In this document: positions 13,501 to 30,553 of the stretch, piece by piece
Layout: the number at the start of each line of letters is the position of its first letter
Numbering within the stretch: the stretch's first letter is position 1
Assembly (NCBI GenBank): GCA_012295275.1
Contig: CM022671.1
Span: 24,207,822 to 24,252,821 of the forward strand
Reading direction: 5' to 3'
Length of the DNA stretch: 45,000 bases
Origin: Chrysomallon squamiferum
Lineage: Eukaryota; Mollusca; Gastropoda; Neomphalida; Peltospiridae
Position numbers and translations under genes: made by a program
Notes under the pieces: generated by a model
The model's input: only the letters and a program-made list of their open reading frames with translations
Database searches by the model: none
Told to the model about the DNA's origin: nothing

Positions 13501-14924
13501 TTATACATATAAATGATCTAATTAGAATAAAAATAGATGGGTTTTTGAATTTTATAATTTACAAAATGCTAAAGCATATTAAAGTGTAAACAGAACAATT
13601 ATTTTGAATGAATCAGATATGTATTAACAATTCATTAGCAAAGTATAAAAAGCAGTATTTATTGTTATATCCAAACACCTACTTTGTGAATGCCACTGCG
13701 TGCTTGATGAGAAGTTCCGCCTTCTGAAACTGACGTTTCACAACACACGCTTTTGAACACTGACGAAGAACATCAACAAGAGCCTAAAAAATTTCAAACA
13801 AACTGAACAACACACTATTTAATATAAGCATGTACTCTCCAGCTCAAATAGTGTAAAATATATAAAATAAATTTAAATGTAGCAGATTTAAAAACATTAT
13901 TATTGTAATACATCTAAAATAAATTTGAATGTAAGATTTATTTAAGAAGATATATTGTATTAAAATTTATTATTATTTTTTGTTTTTAACAGAAATTGAA
14001 CCAATAATAAATGAAAAAAAATAGCAGTTTATTAACAAGTCTACTAGTTTATGACAAAGATGTTCCTAACTGCATTATTTCTCAACTTACCTCTCAAAAT
14101 TAAAATTAAATCTGAAAACTTGCAATAAAATTAAAATTTTATAAATCTATAACAAAAAATTCATATATAATAATACCTTATGAGGTAGAGATGGTTGAAT
14201 TTCATGCAATGCCATGGAACAGTATTTGTATGCCTGAAAATAGAACCAACAATTGTAATTCAAATAAAATAACAAATAAAAAATAATAATAAATAAAAAT
14301 AGATTACCATAAACTACAGCCAAGCTATTAAAAGTCTGTGATAAATTTTTCAGCAGAATTATATTGATTCAGATTACTAGAAACCATAATATGTAAATAA
14401 CAACATCAAATTCTCTGCCACATAACATAATAAAAGTAAATGCTGCAGTTTACATAATTTTTTTAAATAAGCAAGACCATTATCGATTTTCAATTCTTTT
14501 TAAATTTCAGTATGAAAAAAAGGTATTTCATAAAGCATAAAGCATAAAACAATACATTTCCACTCACCTCATCATACTGACTTTCAGCAAACAGTAGAGC
14601 ACAGCACTCTGTGTAGAGTGTTGCTTTACAAACACTGATACCATGTTCTGCCAGCACTTCTGTCAGCCTGAAAGCCTCTTTGCATGTCTGATCTGCCTCC
14701 TTGCACTTGCAGTTTGCATTCTGAACATGCAGCAATCTGAAAAAATAAAAAAATAAAAAAATAAATTAATGTTAGTAACATCATCTTAACAGGCTTGTCC
14801 AAAATTCATTTACACTTCTAGCTAATTCTGTTTACAAGGCTGTTAGGTATACTCAGAAGTCTGTTAAGAGACAGAGATAAAAGACATTTTTCAGATAAGA
14901 TAATCTTTGTTGGCTATTTCTTTC

Positions 14925-14955
<31 letters not shown>

Positions 14956-17641
14956 TTATTTATAAGTAATTTTTTAAAACTCAAAATGATAGTCATCTTC
15001 TCTGTATTTTACTTTAGAACTGGTCAGTAAATATAAAATTACCTGATATGACATTCAAGTGCCCGACATAAACTGCCAGTGTCCACTTCTGAATGACACA
15101 GTTCCAGACAAGCATTATATACTCGCTCACTGTCCACAAACCAGCCAGCATCACTCAGAAACCCACCTACAACAAAAGATAAAACACTTGGATTGGACTT
15201 ACATGTTAAACAAAAATTAAATAAATAAATAATAAAAATAATAATAACCTATATTTGGTTTATACGAAAATAAAAATATGAACTATGCTGCAGAAACTAT
15301 AATTAATCCTATATTTTGAAAATGTCAAAATATAGGATCAATACATAACGAAAATTAATTTCTGTCAGCACATTTTAAAATACAAAAACTAAACATATTA
15401 TTTTCTTTAAACTTCTGAAGGATATGACTATATTACAAATATTGTAAAACTAAAAACTGCATACTTTTCACAAAAATGCAGTTGAACACAAATAACAAAA
15501 TACATCATGTCTATCTAATAAGAAATAAACAAAATCTCTTCATATTTGGTTAATTTACTATTAAATTTATAAGATTATGAATATTAAGATCTTATGAGCT
15601 GAAAAATCAGAATTTAAAATGTTTATAAAAACTTGAGATAAAAAAAACAAAAAGCCATGTTTACAACAGTTGTCTCCCCTTGTACACACAGTTGTCTCCT
15701 AAGTTGTCTCCCCTTTTTTTTTTTTTTTTTCACTCATGAGCAAAAACTGTCTAGGTGAAACAAAACTGAAATTTATATTTCAATCCAGAGTAATCTGCAT
15801 TCAGTTTTTTTTTGTGCCTGACATTTACTGCACCACCAAAAATACAAGAAAATTCATTTCTATTGTATAATCTAATAAAGGATACTAATGGCATTTATTC
15901 ACAAATGATTAACTCAGTTTTCTCACCAAGATTAAAACCCAGCTGAAGATATCGTATCTTTGTAAACTGATCTTTTGTGATTGGTTTCGCTAAGCCTAAC
16001 AATAAAGCTGTCTGCCAGGATGCCTGATGCACGCAGTCCATGGTCCATCAGAGCTTGAAAGCAGTGATGGAGCAAATGTCTGAAAAATGAAAATGTGTAA
16101 TTATCTTCATTAACATGTTTTTATTATCAGTTCATAATTATTGCTATTATTTATAATACTGATGCACGCAGTCCATGGTTCATCAAAGCTTGAAAGCAGT
16201 GATGGTGCAAATGTCTTAAAAATGAAAATATATAATTATCTTCATTAACATTTTCTTAAAATTAGTACATTATTGCTGCTGTTTCTAACATTTGTAACAC
16301 TACTAGGTTTTGTTTAAGGAATTTTGCCATTTTCGCATTGATTGCAGGTCTGAAATGAAGGTTCAATACTTCTACACAACTTGTTCATGATATGAATAAT
16401 TAATATATACATTTCACAATATTTTAAATTATTCATAAAATTCCTATTACTTGAAGTACAAAAAGTAATTATCTAGAATACATATTCCTCAAAAATGTAA
16501 AATTACCTTTTATCATTTACTTTCAAGACTTTAGCAAATGTATCAAGATCACTGAATTCCATTCCCAATTGACAGAGGCGTCCTTTACTGTAAAGCTTAA
16601 AGAAATAGAAACATATGGTATTAATTTTATACTTTAAAGAATCATTATTATTTTGATGAAAACAGTGAAAGACTCACATACACATTTATGTAACAAAAAA
16701 AACAAACAAAAAAAACACAAAAAAAAAATAAATAAATAAATAAAAAAAACCTCATGAAGCAACCTGTTAAAAGATGACTTATTTTAACATGGTTTTAACA
16801 TGTAACATTTTATATACAGGTATAGTTTAAAATTATATTTATTATTTTTCTCTCTTCTTATCAGTGCGTCATTATGAGTTATCTCCCTTGTGAGAAACAA
16901 CCATTAAATCGATAGTAATAAAAAAAGTTTAGAAATACTATACAATTTTATTTCTTTAAAATTAATTCAAAACTGCAGTTTCTAAATCAGTAACGAAATA
17001 TTTAAAATACTTTATCATAAATGAATTCTCTTTAAAATATTCTTAACCTTATAAGTTATAACAATATAAGGTGTATGAATTTCGATGTGTCCTTTCATTA
17101 AAAATATGTAACACTGACATTCGGAAAGACAGGTTGTATATATGAAATGGTGCACATTATGATTATATGACTATGAACATGAGTATCATTTGATAAACAT
17201 TACATAATTTGTCATTTCCTCTCTTCATCCATAACTACTAGTACTACTCTACTGCTAGTACCACCATTCGTAATAAATAAATAATTTCATAAATTTGATT
17301 TAACACAATCTCCTCAAAACATATTTGTATCTTTTGTAATAATTCCCTAATAAAATAGTTTTATATTTTAAATGAACCTATAAATAGCATAATCGGTCTG
17401 TAATTAGAAGCGATAATTGTAAATGTTATGGTCGATGTCGGATGTGTCATTTAGAAAAATAGGATAAATATACAGTAACATAGTAACTAATAACACTTAC
17501 TCTATAATAAATATCAAACTGCACATTTTCTGGTAGAACCTTCAAATCCCTTCTACCTCTTGGATATGAAGCAACAATTGCTGAAACTGCTGTATTATAC
17601 AATGAATCGGGTACCCATTGCAAAGTACAGGCCGACGCCAT
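9772..17641 (-). CDS. APPBP2: APPBP2: amyloid protein-binding protein 2, TPR substrate receptor
   Basis: Fourteen exons join in phase: 17641-17501, 16595-16507, 16214-16160, 16023-15927, 15166-15043, 14736-14568, 14233-14177, 13783-13683, 13362-13257, 12721-12597, 11956-11871, 11441-11251, 10502-10337, 9992-9772. They give 575 codons plus stop (human about 585 aa). Human-like blocks include SLYNTA, LPENVQFDIYY, GGFLSDAGW, KACVVKR, HPKYSD, DIRQSVFGG, SSGKF, LAKKAFGE, NVQTAKHYGNLGRLYQSM, EVALSVGHLASLYNYDM and LFGEGYSGLEYDYRGL. The C-terminal half is a run of TPR repeats. In vertebrates the protein binds the APP basolateral signal and microtubules, and serves as a CUL2 ubiquitin-ligase receptor for C-terminal degrons. 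The only irregularity is exon 3, which has a second diverged copy at 16079-16024; the model uses the upstream copy because it alone keeps the frame. The start has a strong Kozak context (AAGATGG). Confidence 0.95.
16024..16293 (-). repeat. APPBP2: 135-bp tandem duplication covering APPBP2 exon 3 and intron-2 tail
   Basis: Two head-to-tail copies, 16024-16158 and 16159-about 16293, each hold an acceptor plus a copy of exon 3. In the best-matching 93 bases (16024-16116 against 16159-16251) I count 6 differences; the remainder is more diverged. Upstream copy: acceptor TTTTTAAG, residues HLHHHCFQALMNHG, followed by a GT made at the duplication junction. Downstream copy: acceptor TTTTTCAG, residues HLLHHCFQALMDHG (identical to the human block), running without an intron into exon 4 but one base out of frame. 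Splicing the upstream copy to the AG at 16025-16024 restores the frame and gives the human-length spacing of 36 residues between HG and GGFLSD. Confidence 0.85.
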
Positions 17642-21460
<3,819 letters not shown>

Positions 21461-21912
21461 GTAAGACAGGAATTACTGAAGCAAATTGTTCTGAGACGGA
21501 TTTGCATACCTGACTAAACTGAACATGTGATTTTCGATTATCACTAATTTATTCAGAAGTGAAAACTTGGGATTCATACGACACTTGGAAACTGCACAAT
21601 TTCCTGTTATTAATCAGTCCTCTACATTCCAGACAGCACTCTTTTAAGATGAAAATAATAAATATATATATGTATATATTTTTTAAATTGAAAGTTGTAA
21701 TGTTTAGAACCTTAGCTGTACCTCCTAACAGCTTATACCAGCCTCGATTTTCAACTCTGTAATCAGAATACTAATAGTCGCTGTTTATAGAGATCACTAT
21801 GGAATAAATATTACTGAAATTTCTACATCGTTCGATTTTTTGTTTTATAAATTATTTTATATAATATATTCTATTTGTAACATAGTTTTACGGGGGACTT
21901 TAATATTTGAGT

Positions 21913-24134
21913 ATGTATGGAAAGATTATATGTTTATCGTTTACTGTATGCATTTTAGCCATTTTTGTAACTTTAAACATTTGCATTCCATATCGAGAAA
22001 AAATAAGTGCAAAAATACCCCCAAGTTTTAAGAATTATATACACGACATCACAGGTGTGTTTGGATTATCTTGGATTTTTGAGGGGAATTCTGCTGCTTC
22101 TCACAAACTTTTTAGCAAATCTGAATTGGAAAAATACAAAGGTTCGGCTGGTAGTCAAAATATATATCTCCATTCTTGGTCATGTGTACGATGTCACAAG
22201 GGGTAGAAAACATTATGGCCCAGATGGTGGTTATCATGGTTTTGCAGGTATTGTATTATAAAATGATTTTTTTTTTTTTTTTCTGAAATTATTATGCTGT
22301 AAATCATACGTATTGACATTTTAAAAGGCTAAACAGAAAATTTAAATTATAATATCGCATTAAAAATAATTAAATAAATTTTAAATTTTAAAAAAATATT
22401 TTTTGTTTTACAGGTCGTGATGCCACCAGAGCCTTTATTACTGGTGACTTTACAACAGAAGGACTGATTGAAGACATATCTGATCTTTCACCTAGTGATG
22501 TGCTTGGTTTAGATGGATGGATGAAATTTTACGAAAAAGATTATAAATATGTTGGTAAGTATAATGACAGTCATTTTAAAATCATCAACCACACTGTCTT
22601 TAAAGTGCAAGATTATGCTGACACCACAAAAAAAATCCTGTGGTACACAGTCCCAACAAAATAGTCAGGGGGACTGGGAGATAAATTCACCCACCTACAA
22701 TAATTTTATCTTTCATTATTTCTTTCTTTTTTAAAAGATTTTTGTCACGGTAAAGTTTTATCCTGCAATTGACTTTTAGGTCTGGTTTCTAGAGAAATCA
22801 TACTGCAGTATTACTTCCAGATCTGCCCATACTAGTGTAGTTGTAATCAGTATGTCAACACATTTCTAAAAAATTGCTTTGACATTGTTTTGAGTAGACC
22901 TGTTATGTGACTTTGTTTTAGGCTGATTGAAACAGTCACAAATTACAAATTTATGAAAATACTATATCTTCAGTTTGGCTTTAATTGTTATAATGAAATA
23001 TTTAAATGAATAATTTTGATTCTGGTTTTAACTTAGACTTAATGAGAATTATTAAAATCAGATACAGCTATTTGTACATATATACTGCTGTGAAGGGACA
23101 ATTTAAAATCACTGACTTTGCATAACAGTACATTTTAACATTAACTAATGTGTTTGAAATTATCTTGTATTTTGTAAGCTGGTGAATAGTGGAAGATATT
23201 CTGTTTTCAGGCAAGTTGATAGGTCACTTTTATGACAAAGATGGCCACCCAACTGGTGCCATGAAACAGTACTTGCAGAAACTGTCTATAGCAAAGTCCG
23301 AAAAAGAAAAAGACAAAGGTGATGCCAGGATATTCCCTCCATGTAACTCAGAATGGAGACAGAATTCTGGAACACATTTTTGGTGTACTACTCTCAGGTA
23401 TGTACATATACATACATTAAGTGTACATGGAAACAGACTTACATATACACAATATATACCACATTGTATAATATATATATACACATGATATGAATGGACT
23501 AAGTAAAATGATAAAAAAGTTAACTCCAGTTACAATATTTGTGTCTTTTAACAAAACAACAGTGAATAAAAGTTAAAGTGAATATTTTTCACCTATTTTA
23601 AATATAGATGTTTGGATATTGCAGTCAGAGTTTAATTTAGATCCTATCGTGTAAATGCTACTTACATAAGAAAAAAAATAGATTTCATAAATTTTGAGAA
23701 GTTGTATCAGATTAAGAGACTGGAAACTGCATCATATTTGAATATGTTTTATTTAAACCTGGCTGTACATTAACATTAAACTAACACTAACACACACTCA
23801 CACACACACACAACATCTAAATCTACACAAACATATTTTCTATTTTGAAATGCTAACAATTAATGCATCACATAAACATACGTGCACATTTATTAATGGG
23901 TCAGTAACATAATATCTTTTTAGTGGAGGAATTCAAAGAGATTGGGTGGGTGTGCCACGTCAGTACTTTCAGCCTGGCAAACCACACCCTCGCTGCGCCT
24001 GTGTGAGAACAACAGGTCCTCCTTCAGGACACACAGACTCTGAACAACACAGCAACAGGGGAGACTTGGATAACCCTCAGCTCAAACTCTACAGCGGTTG
24101 TGACCCTGACTCTGTCTCGTGTTATCTTCCATGA
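21913..24134 (+). CDS. CYB5D2: Neuferricin (cytochrome b5 domain-containing 2), with an exon-1 frameshift
   Basis: Four exons: 21913-22247, 22414-22554, 23211-23397, 23924-24134. Residues 5-25 are a hydrophobic signal-anchor ([16 protein letters not shown]). A cytochrome b5/MAPR-type heme-binding domain follows ([58 protein letters not shown]). The C-terminal part carries the family's Cys-rich tail: [46 protein letters not shown]. Vertebrate neuferricin is a secreted heme-binding protein linked to neurogenesis. Exon 1 is 335 nt, two short of the length needed for phase; the frame breaks in the TA-rich run at 22158-22168, where one extra TA would restore [14 protein letters not shown]. All other splice sites and family blocks are intact, so an assembly indel or slippage allele is more likely than a pseudogene. 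Repaired length is about 291 aa (human about 264). Confidence 0.9.
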
Positions 24135-24850
24135 TTAATACAGAATGAGAAGATGTTTTTAGTAACTTCTTTTTTAAAATTTTTAATTTTCTTTCTCCTT
24201 AATTTTTCTTTTCATTTATAATATTTTTAGATTTGAACTTGGTATGGGTATTGATAAAAGAAAGGATGTTATTTGTTTGCTTTACAGAACTGTTTCATTG
24301 TTTTGGGAGACACACTACAGCCAAGTGCAGAGCTGAGCTGTGGCAATATGCCAAGATTCAAATTCAATTCAAAATGGCATTATCTGTTTTGTTTTAAAAA
24401 ATTATAATTAAAATACATGTGTAAATGAATGTGTGAATGAATGTGTATATATGCATGCATGCATGCATATGTATGTGAGTATGTATGACATAGATGTAAT
24501 GTTAAACTAATATAGATATTTATATTTGTTAATTTGTATTTGAAATAAAATGTCTTCCTATGTTATTTATTACAAATTATTTTATGAAGTAAATATGAAT
24601 TTTTATATAGTTTTTTGTAACATAAACAAACAATTTATCACTACATATTTATATAACATGTTTAAGTTTGAAAATACCATTAATTTGGTGTTTATACATT
24701 GTTTTCTATGCAATAATTTATATAACAATATTTTTACTATTCCATTTTTTAAATGTTGGTAAAAAAAATTCTGTGAGATGAACAGTTTACTTAATTGTAT
24801 ATTTTGTAGTTTTAAGTTGTTGTTTTTTTCTCTAATAAACTTTAATACTA
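24135..24850 (+). terminator. 3'UTR and polyadenylation signals of neuferricin
   Basis: After the TGA at 24132-24134 comes an AT-rich non-coding stretch with an ATGC/ATGT repeat near 24450-24486. AATAAA occurs at 24544-24549 and again near 24833-24838. Either could end the mRNA. The long antisense open frame at 24603-24974 is AT-rich and has no recognisable protein. Confidence 0.45.
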
Positions 24851-25782
24851 AGAACAACAAGGTTAAATAGATGTTACAGTATTCCCTTTTGTCAAGATAT
24901 ATTTTAAATTTAGGAGTGTAAACAAATAAATATAAAACCTTTATCGAATGACAGTAAATCATTTCATTTATCATTTTTATCTTTGTTTTTATCTCTCTTT
25001 TTTTTCACTTTTGTCCCAAATGATGATGTGATAAAGAGCAAACTCAAAACCTAATATTTATCATAATATTATGGCTTTACAAAGGGTATATTATGAGTGT
25101 TATTTAGTTTAGAAGGATCACATTAAACAACAGAAAAAGAAAACATTTATTATTGTTGTTGTTGCTATTATTATTATTATTATTGTTTTGGTTTTATCTT
25201 TTGCAGTGCAATTTACAATTTAACAGTTTTAAGTATTAACTTATTATATGATTCAGTTTGAAAAACTAATATTGTTTAAAATAAGTGGAAGTTTTTCCTT
25301 AAGTCACTGCTTGTCTTCCAGTTGTGATACTGTACCACTGTTTGGCTGCCATATACGACAGGTTCTAAAGGTTAAGTACAAAACAAACAAAAACCACATA
25401 TTTCAATTTTAAAAACATATTTATGTCATATGATAGTTATTTCCTGGTGATTTAATTTTTTTAATAATTTTGTCAAAATATAACTTTTGTATATTATACA
25501 TAATATTTGAATGCCTATGGATATTTACTTTATATGCAATAATTTTTTTGATAATCAAATGATAGTTTGTTAAATGAATATGAATATTTTTTGTTTCAAG
25601 CTGGGCTTGTTGTAAATGTTTCACATAAATTAATTTTTACATTTCACAGATTTTGTGTCATTTATTTTTATTTATTTTCTTTTTCTTTTCTTCTTTTCTT
25701 TCCATTTTCACCTTTCCTTCCTGTTTTTACATTTTGGATTTTGTTACTTTGATTTATTTATTCCATTTTTGTTTAATTATTT

Positions 25783-25818
<36 letters not shown>

Positions 25819-26827
25819 TTATTGTTATTAAATATTTCATATTCTAACCTGCAACACAAAAAAAACACACACACACACACACACATTAACATGCGATTCA
25901 AACCTATTTATTACAATAGCACCATCTACAAAAGAAAAAAATTTGTAACCAGAGGAAAAATTCAAGTCCATTATCAACTTTGAAAATGAAACCAAAATAG
26001 ATTTATGTGATAGACATAGGCTGTTATCTTTTTCTTTATTTAAAAATCATTATTGTTATTTGTTTCGTTTGTTTCTGTCTTTACTTACAAATGTACTTAT
26101 TATTTTATTTATTTATGATTTTGTTTTTGTTTTTGTTTTTAATCACATTATTATAGGTCATGAGGTGACATAGCTAAAACATATTTTCTTTCTTCTATTC
26201 ACAGATGTAAATTTAGAGTTTCAGTACATTATCTTTCACTCATTTATTTATTATACATATACATACATACATACATACATACATACATACATACATACAT
26301 ACATACATGTATGCATTTATACAAACCTACACATACATAGATAATGGATTACATATTTATTGTTGGTTCTTACAAAGTAATTGTAAATGAGGTATAACTT
26401 ACTGGTTAGGTTGCTTTCTCATGATTGATATATTGAAGGATCAGTCTTCACCATTGACCATTTTCATTTATAACTACTCTTCACAAATAATTTATCAAAG
26501 TGAATGCTATGTTTTCCAGCCTATGAGCAGGTGCTTAAGAAAGATCCCTTGCTGCTATATGATAAGAGAAAACCATGTCTTAAATATTTAATAATTCATG
26601 TGAAAATAGTTATTATGCTACATAATTAAGAAATGCTTTATAATCTACAGTCATATATATTTGTAATCAGTCCTATATTTTATGTTGTAACTGAACTGTA
26701 TTAACAAACGAAGCATTGTTAAAAATGTGTTGATATAAATTAATATTATCATACTATTAAAATATACTTTTATGTCAAAATTTTTTTTAAAAATTCAGTG
26801 ATTATAATCAAATAATAATAGAAGTAA

Positions 26828-26870
<43 letters not shown>

Positions 26871-26990
26871 AACAAAGTAATTCGTTTATAAATCAACCAC
26901 TGAACATTTCCAATCTTTTTCATCTGTAAGTTATATACAATCTCTATGATCTAAAATTTGATATTCTATATACAACTAATTATAGGTCTT
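24851..26990. other. Intergenic region with microsatellites, no gene seen
   Basis: I see no exon that can be supported. The interval holds (ATT)n near 25155-25182, (ACT)n at 25784-25816, (CA)n at 25864-25885, (CATA)n at 26256-26308 and (AAAT)n at 26828-26870. Confidence 0.65.
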
Positions 26991-27009
26991 TGGTGAAATC
27001 TGAAAGGTA

Positions 27010-27050
27010 AAGTTATCGATAGTATCGATAATTATAATTATCGATCAGGA
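27010..27050. promoter_or_regulatory. ATCGAT cluster with 22-bp perfect palindrome upstream of the lectin gene
   Basis: ATCGAT occurs three times in 32 bases (27014-27019, 27024-27029, 27040-27045). Positions 27024-27045 equal their own reverse complement over 22 bases. The TATCGATA core equals the Drosophila DRE/DREF element. It lies about 140-170 bp before the lectin ATG. Regulatory function is inferred from position and symmetry. Confidence 0.4.
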
Positions 27051-27183
27051 AAAATTCTACTATGCTTTCTCTCTTCAATGTAATCTTCAATGAAATCGAT
27101 TTTGCGTGCTGATTTATTTTTCTAACCCCGGACAAAACTAGGTACACCGATTGTTTTTAAATATTAGGTGTTTCACATTCATC

Positions 27184-27878
27184 ATGGCAGGAGTTCTTAT
27201 TCAATTTTTTGTCGTTCTTATTCTTGGATATGGGGTCAGATGCGATGTCTTTGGTTTTGGAATGGGGAAGATTGCGTCCTTCAGTGATAATGGTAATTTT
27301 ATTTATTTATTTATTTATTTATTTATTCATTCGTTCGTTTCTTTATTGAAATTAAAGAAGAAAAAAAGAAGAAAAAATACACAATTTATAAAAAAAAAGA
27401 AAAAAAAAGGATTTTTAAAAATAAATATATCCCTTTAAAAATACAAAATGGAGAAAAATGCATGTAACCATTTTTTAACCAAAATTATTTAAATTGTACA
27501 AAATACAACCATACTTAATTTTTGGACAACAAGTGATATATGATTATAGTCCAAATAACAATTTTGAAATAAATTTCCAAGAGCTGTCCGCCGCACCTAT
27601 AGCGGGTCTTTCGCTCTCCTCCTCCGTGAGCATGTTCGACAAAAAGGGAACTGACGAAGGTGTGAAGGAACTTACGAACGCCATCGACAAGCTTGTGAAG
27701 CGTTTAGAAGACCTCGACAAGCAGAAAACTCGTCTGCTTCAAGAGTGTGAGTAACCATTCGCCAGATTTCTAAGTACGATTTAAACATTAAACAATAAGC
27801 CAGATCTCTCAGCTCACTGCAAAAGTTTTGTTACGTGTTTTTTACTGACAGCTCATCTCAATCAGTAAGACATGATAA

Positions 27879-27928
<50 letters not shown>

Positions 27929-28407
27929 TAAACAAATAAAATAAAATAAAATAATAAATATATATATATATTAAATTCAATTATAAGTAAAACTTTACCC
28001 ATATAAATGTTATTTCATTTCACCTTATGAAATTCAGTCATTCCATCTCATAAGGTGAATTTATGTTAGATATTTATATTATTTTAATTACATTATTGTT
28101 ATTGTTATTATCAGTATTATTGCAATAATAATAATAATACATTTTTTATAGGTGAGACAGTAACGAATTCGGCACAGGCCGCTGTATCGACAAACAGCAA
28201 ACAAACAGTAGACACGTCGGGTTTAGCAACGACGAGTGAGCTAGGAGCTTTTCGATCCAAAATCAACGAGCTTAAAGGGGCGTCCAAGACGCTTGAGTCC
28301 GTACAAACCTCTGCTACTTCGACGTCAGGTATTATCTTTGTTTATTTTGACACTACCATGATATGTAATATTGCAACTTTTAAAATATTGCAAATATTAT
28401 GATTATG

Positions 28408-28440
<33 letters not shown>

Positions 28441-28556
28441 TTAATAATTTGCTTTTTCTATTATTTTTCTTGTTGTTGTCGTTAGTATGATTCCTATTAT
28501 TATATTTATTGTTATTATTTTTGTTGTTAATGTTATTGTTATCATCATCATCATCA

Positions 28557-28599
<43 letters not shown>

Positions 28600-29992
28600 A
28601 CTGCATTACATTATTTGCTACATTACATACTGAATGTAATGTACTGACGGAAAAAAAATATTATTTTATTACATTTATTCCACTCACCGGTATTCTCTCT
28701 TTTTCTTTTTTTCAAAAGGTATGATAAGCGATATGGAAACGGCCCTTGTGAAATCCAGTGCCAATGACGATCGAATCAAAGCGATAGCGGCTCAGTTAGA
28801 CACAAACACCAGTAAGATTAATAATAATACTATATTTAGAATTGATTTTCACAGTGGTAATATTTATAATATTATTATTTATAGAAGTGATTTTCAGATG
28901 TTAATTTTTCATTAGAGTAGTAATAATTATTTAAAACATTATTATTCATGGTAATATTTTTTTATTGTGACGATATTAATATTTATAGTAGGATTTTCAT
29001 GATACTTGTTTTCATAACAGTAATATTCGTAAAGGTAATAATATTCATGATACTGATTTTCATGATGGTAATATTCATTCTAAAGAAAGTAGTTCCTATG
29101 ACGAAAAGCGAAACTGCGTCCGGTCCAGACATCAGGCACCCATATTTTATATAAGTGATATCCGGCTAAGGTGCATAACCTGCCATACCTTAGAAACGCC
29201 AATGTATTTCATAGACGTAGTTTTCATAATATTCGTTTTCATAACACTAGTTTTCATAATATTCATTTTATAACACGTTTTCACAATATTCGTTTTCATT
29301 ACATAAGTTTACTTAATATTAGTTTTCCTAACAATAATATTCACAGTGATAATTCTCATTGAACAGAGTATGTATAGTAGCATCCATTTTTCGTAATATT
29401 AGTTTTTCATAACGGTAGCATTGGAAGTTGCAATATTCATCACAGTAGTATTAACGTTTGTATTCAGAGGTGGATAAAAAGAAGTTTTCATAAAAGTGGT
29501 ATTCATAGGAATGTTATTTTTAATGGAAATATTTATAACAGTGGTTTCCTAACTTTCATAAAAGTAGAATGAATGAAATCATATTGTCTCATTTTATGTT
29601 CAGCAGCTAATGATAATGAAATACTGCCATCTCGCAATTTCGGTGATGCTGCTATTTTGATACTTGGAGTTGTAGCTGTGACGTCATTGCGTACAATGTA
29701 CATAGCAACAACAAATATCAAAATTGTAGACTATGTTTAAGCAAGCGAAATGACAAAAATGAAAGCCGCAACGAGTGAAATAGCGGTAAAGTTTACTGTG
29801 GTAATATCATACGTAAGAATATTTGTGACTAGGTACTACTTGAAAGTAACCCAATATTCATTATATGTTTGTTCATAATATTAGAATTCTTCGTGTTATT
29901 AATATATTAGTGACAGTTAACTACCGATAGTTGGTGCATCATCATCAGTAGGAGTGGTGTTGGGTGTAATAGTAATAGTAGAATAGTAATAC

Positions 29993-30025
<33 letters not shown>

Positions 30026-30479
30026 CTCTACAGTAGTAGAAGTGATGGTCGTTTGTTTTATGATTTCATTCTAAAATAAATTACGAATATCTGGAAGTAT
30101 TTCACCTTTGTTTGTATGTATCTTAATGTAGTGACTAATGAACTGTTTCCATTGCTTTACTGCAACGTCTCAAATTGTCCTCACTGAAGACAGAGACTCT
30201 ACGAATGAAACTATCGACTGTCCTAAAGGTTTCAAGAAAGTCTTGGGCCACTGCTATGGAAAATCAACACTTAATACAAGGACCTCAAATGCTCATGTAA
30301 GTATATTTATTTATTTATTTATTTATATGCTTTTGTTTGTTTGTTTGTCTTAGTGAGATGTGAGCCTAAAATACCGTTAAAAATCAGTTCGCATAGCAGA
30401 AGAATACGCCAACAATGACTATTTGTTAATCAGACAGTTCTCTTGTTCCTTATTAAATTATTTAATCTATGTTTACAAA

Positions 30480-30553
<74 letters not shown>

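Noticed and set aside
15650-15720. Repeated GTTGTCTCC motif in APPBP2 intron 4 (three times in about 50 bases)
   Set aside because: Too short and local to call; no partner elsewhere was noticed.
24603-24974. 123-codon antisense open frame
   Set aside because: AT-rich, with no recognisable motif, and lies in or just past the neuferricin 3'UTR.
26250-26320. Regular CATA repeats considered as a CRISPR-like array
   Set aside because: Tetranucleotide microsatellite without spacers, in an animal genome.
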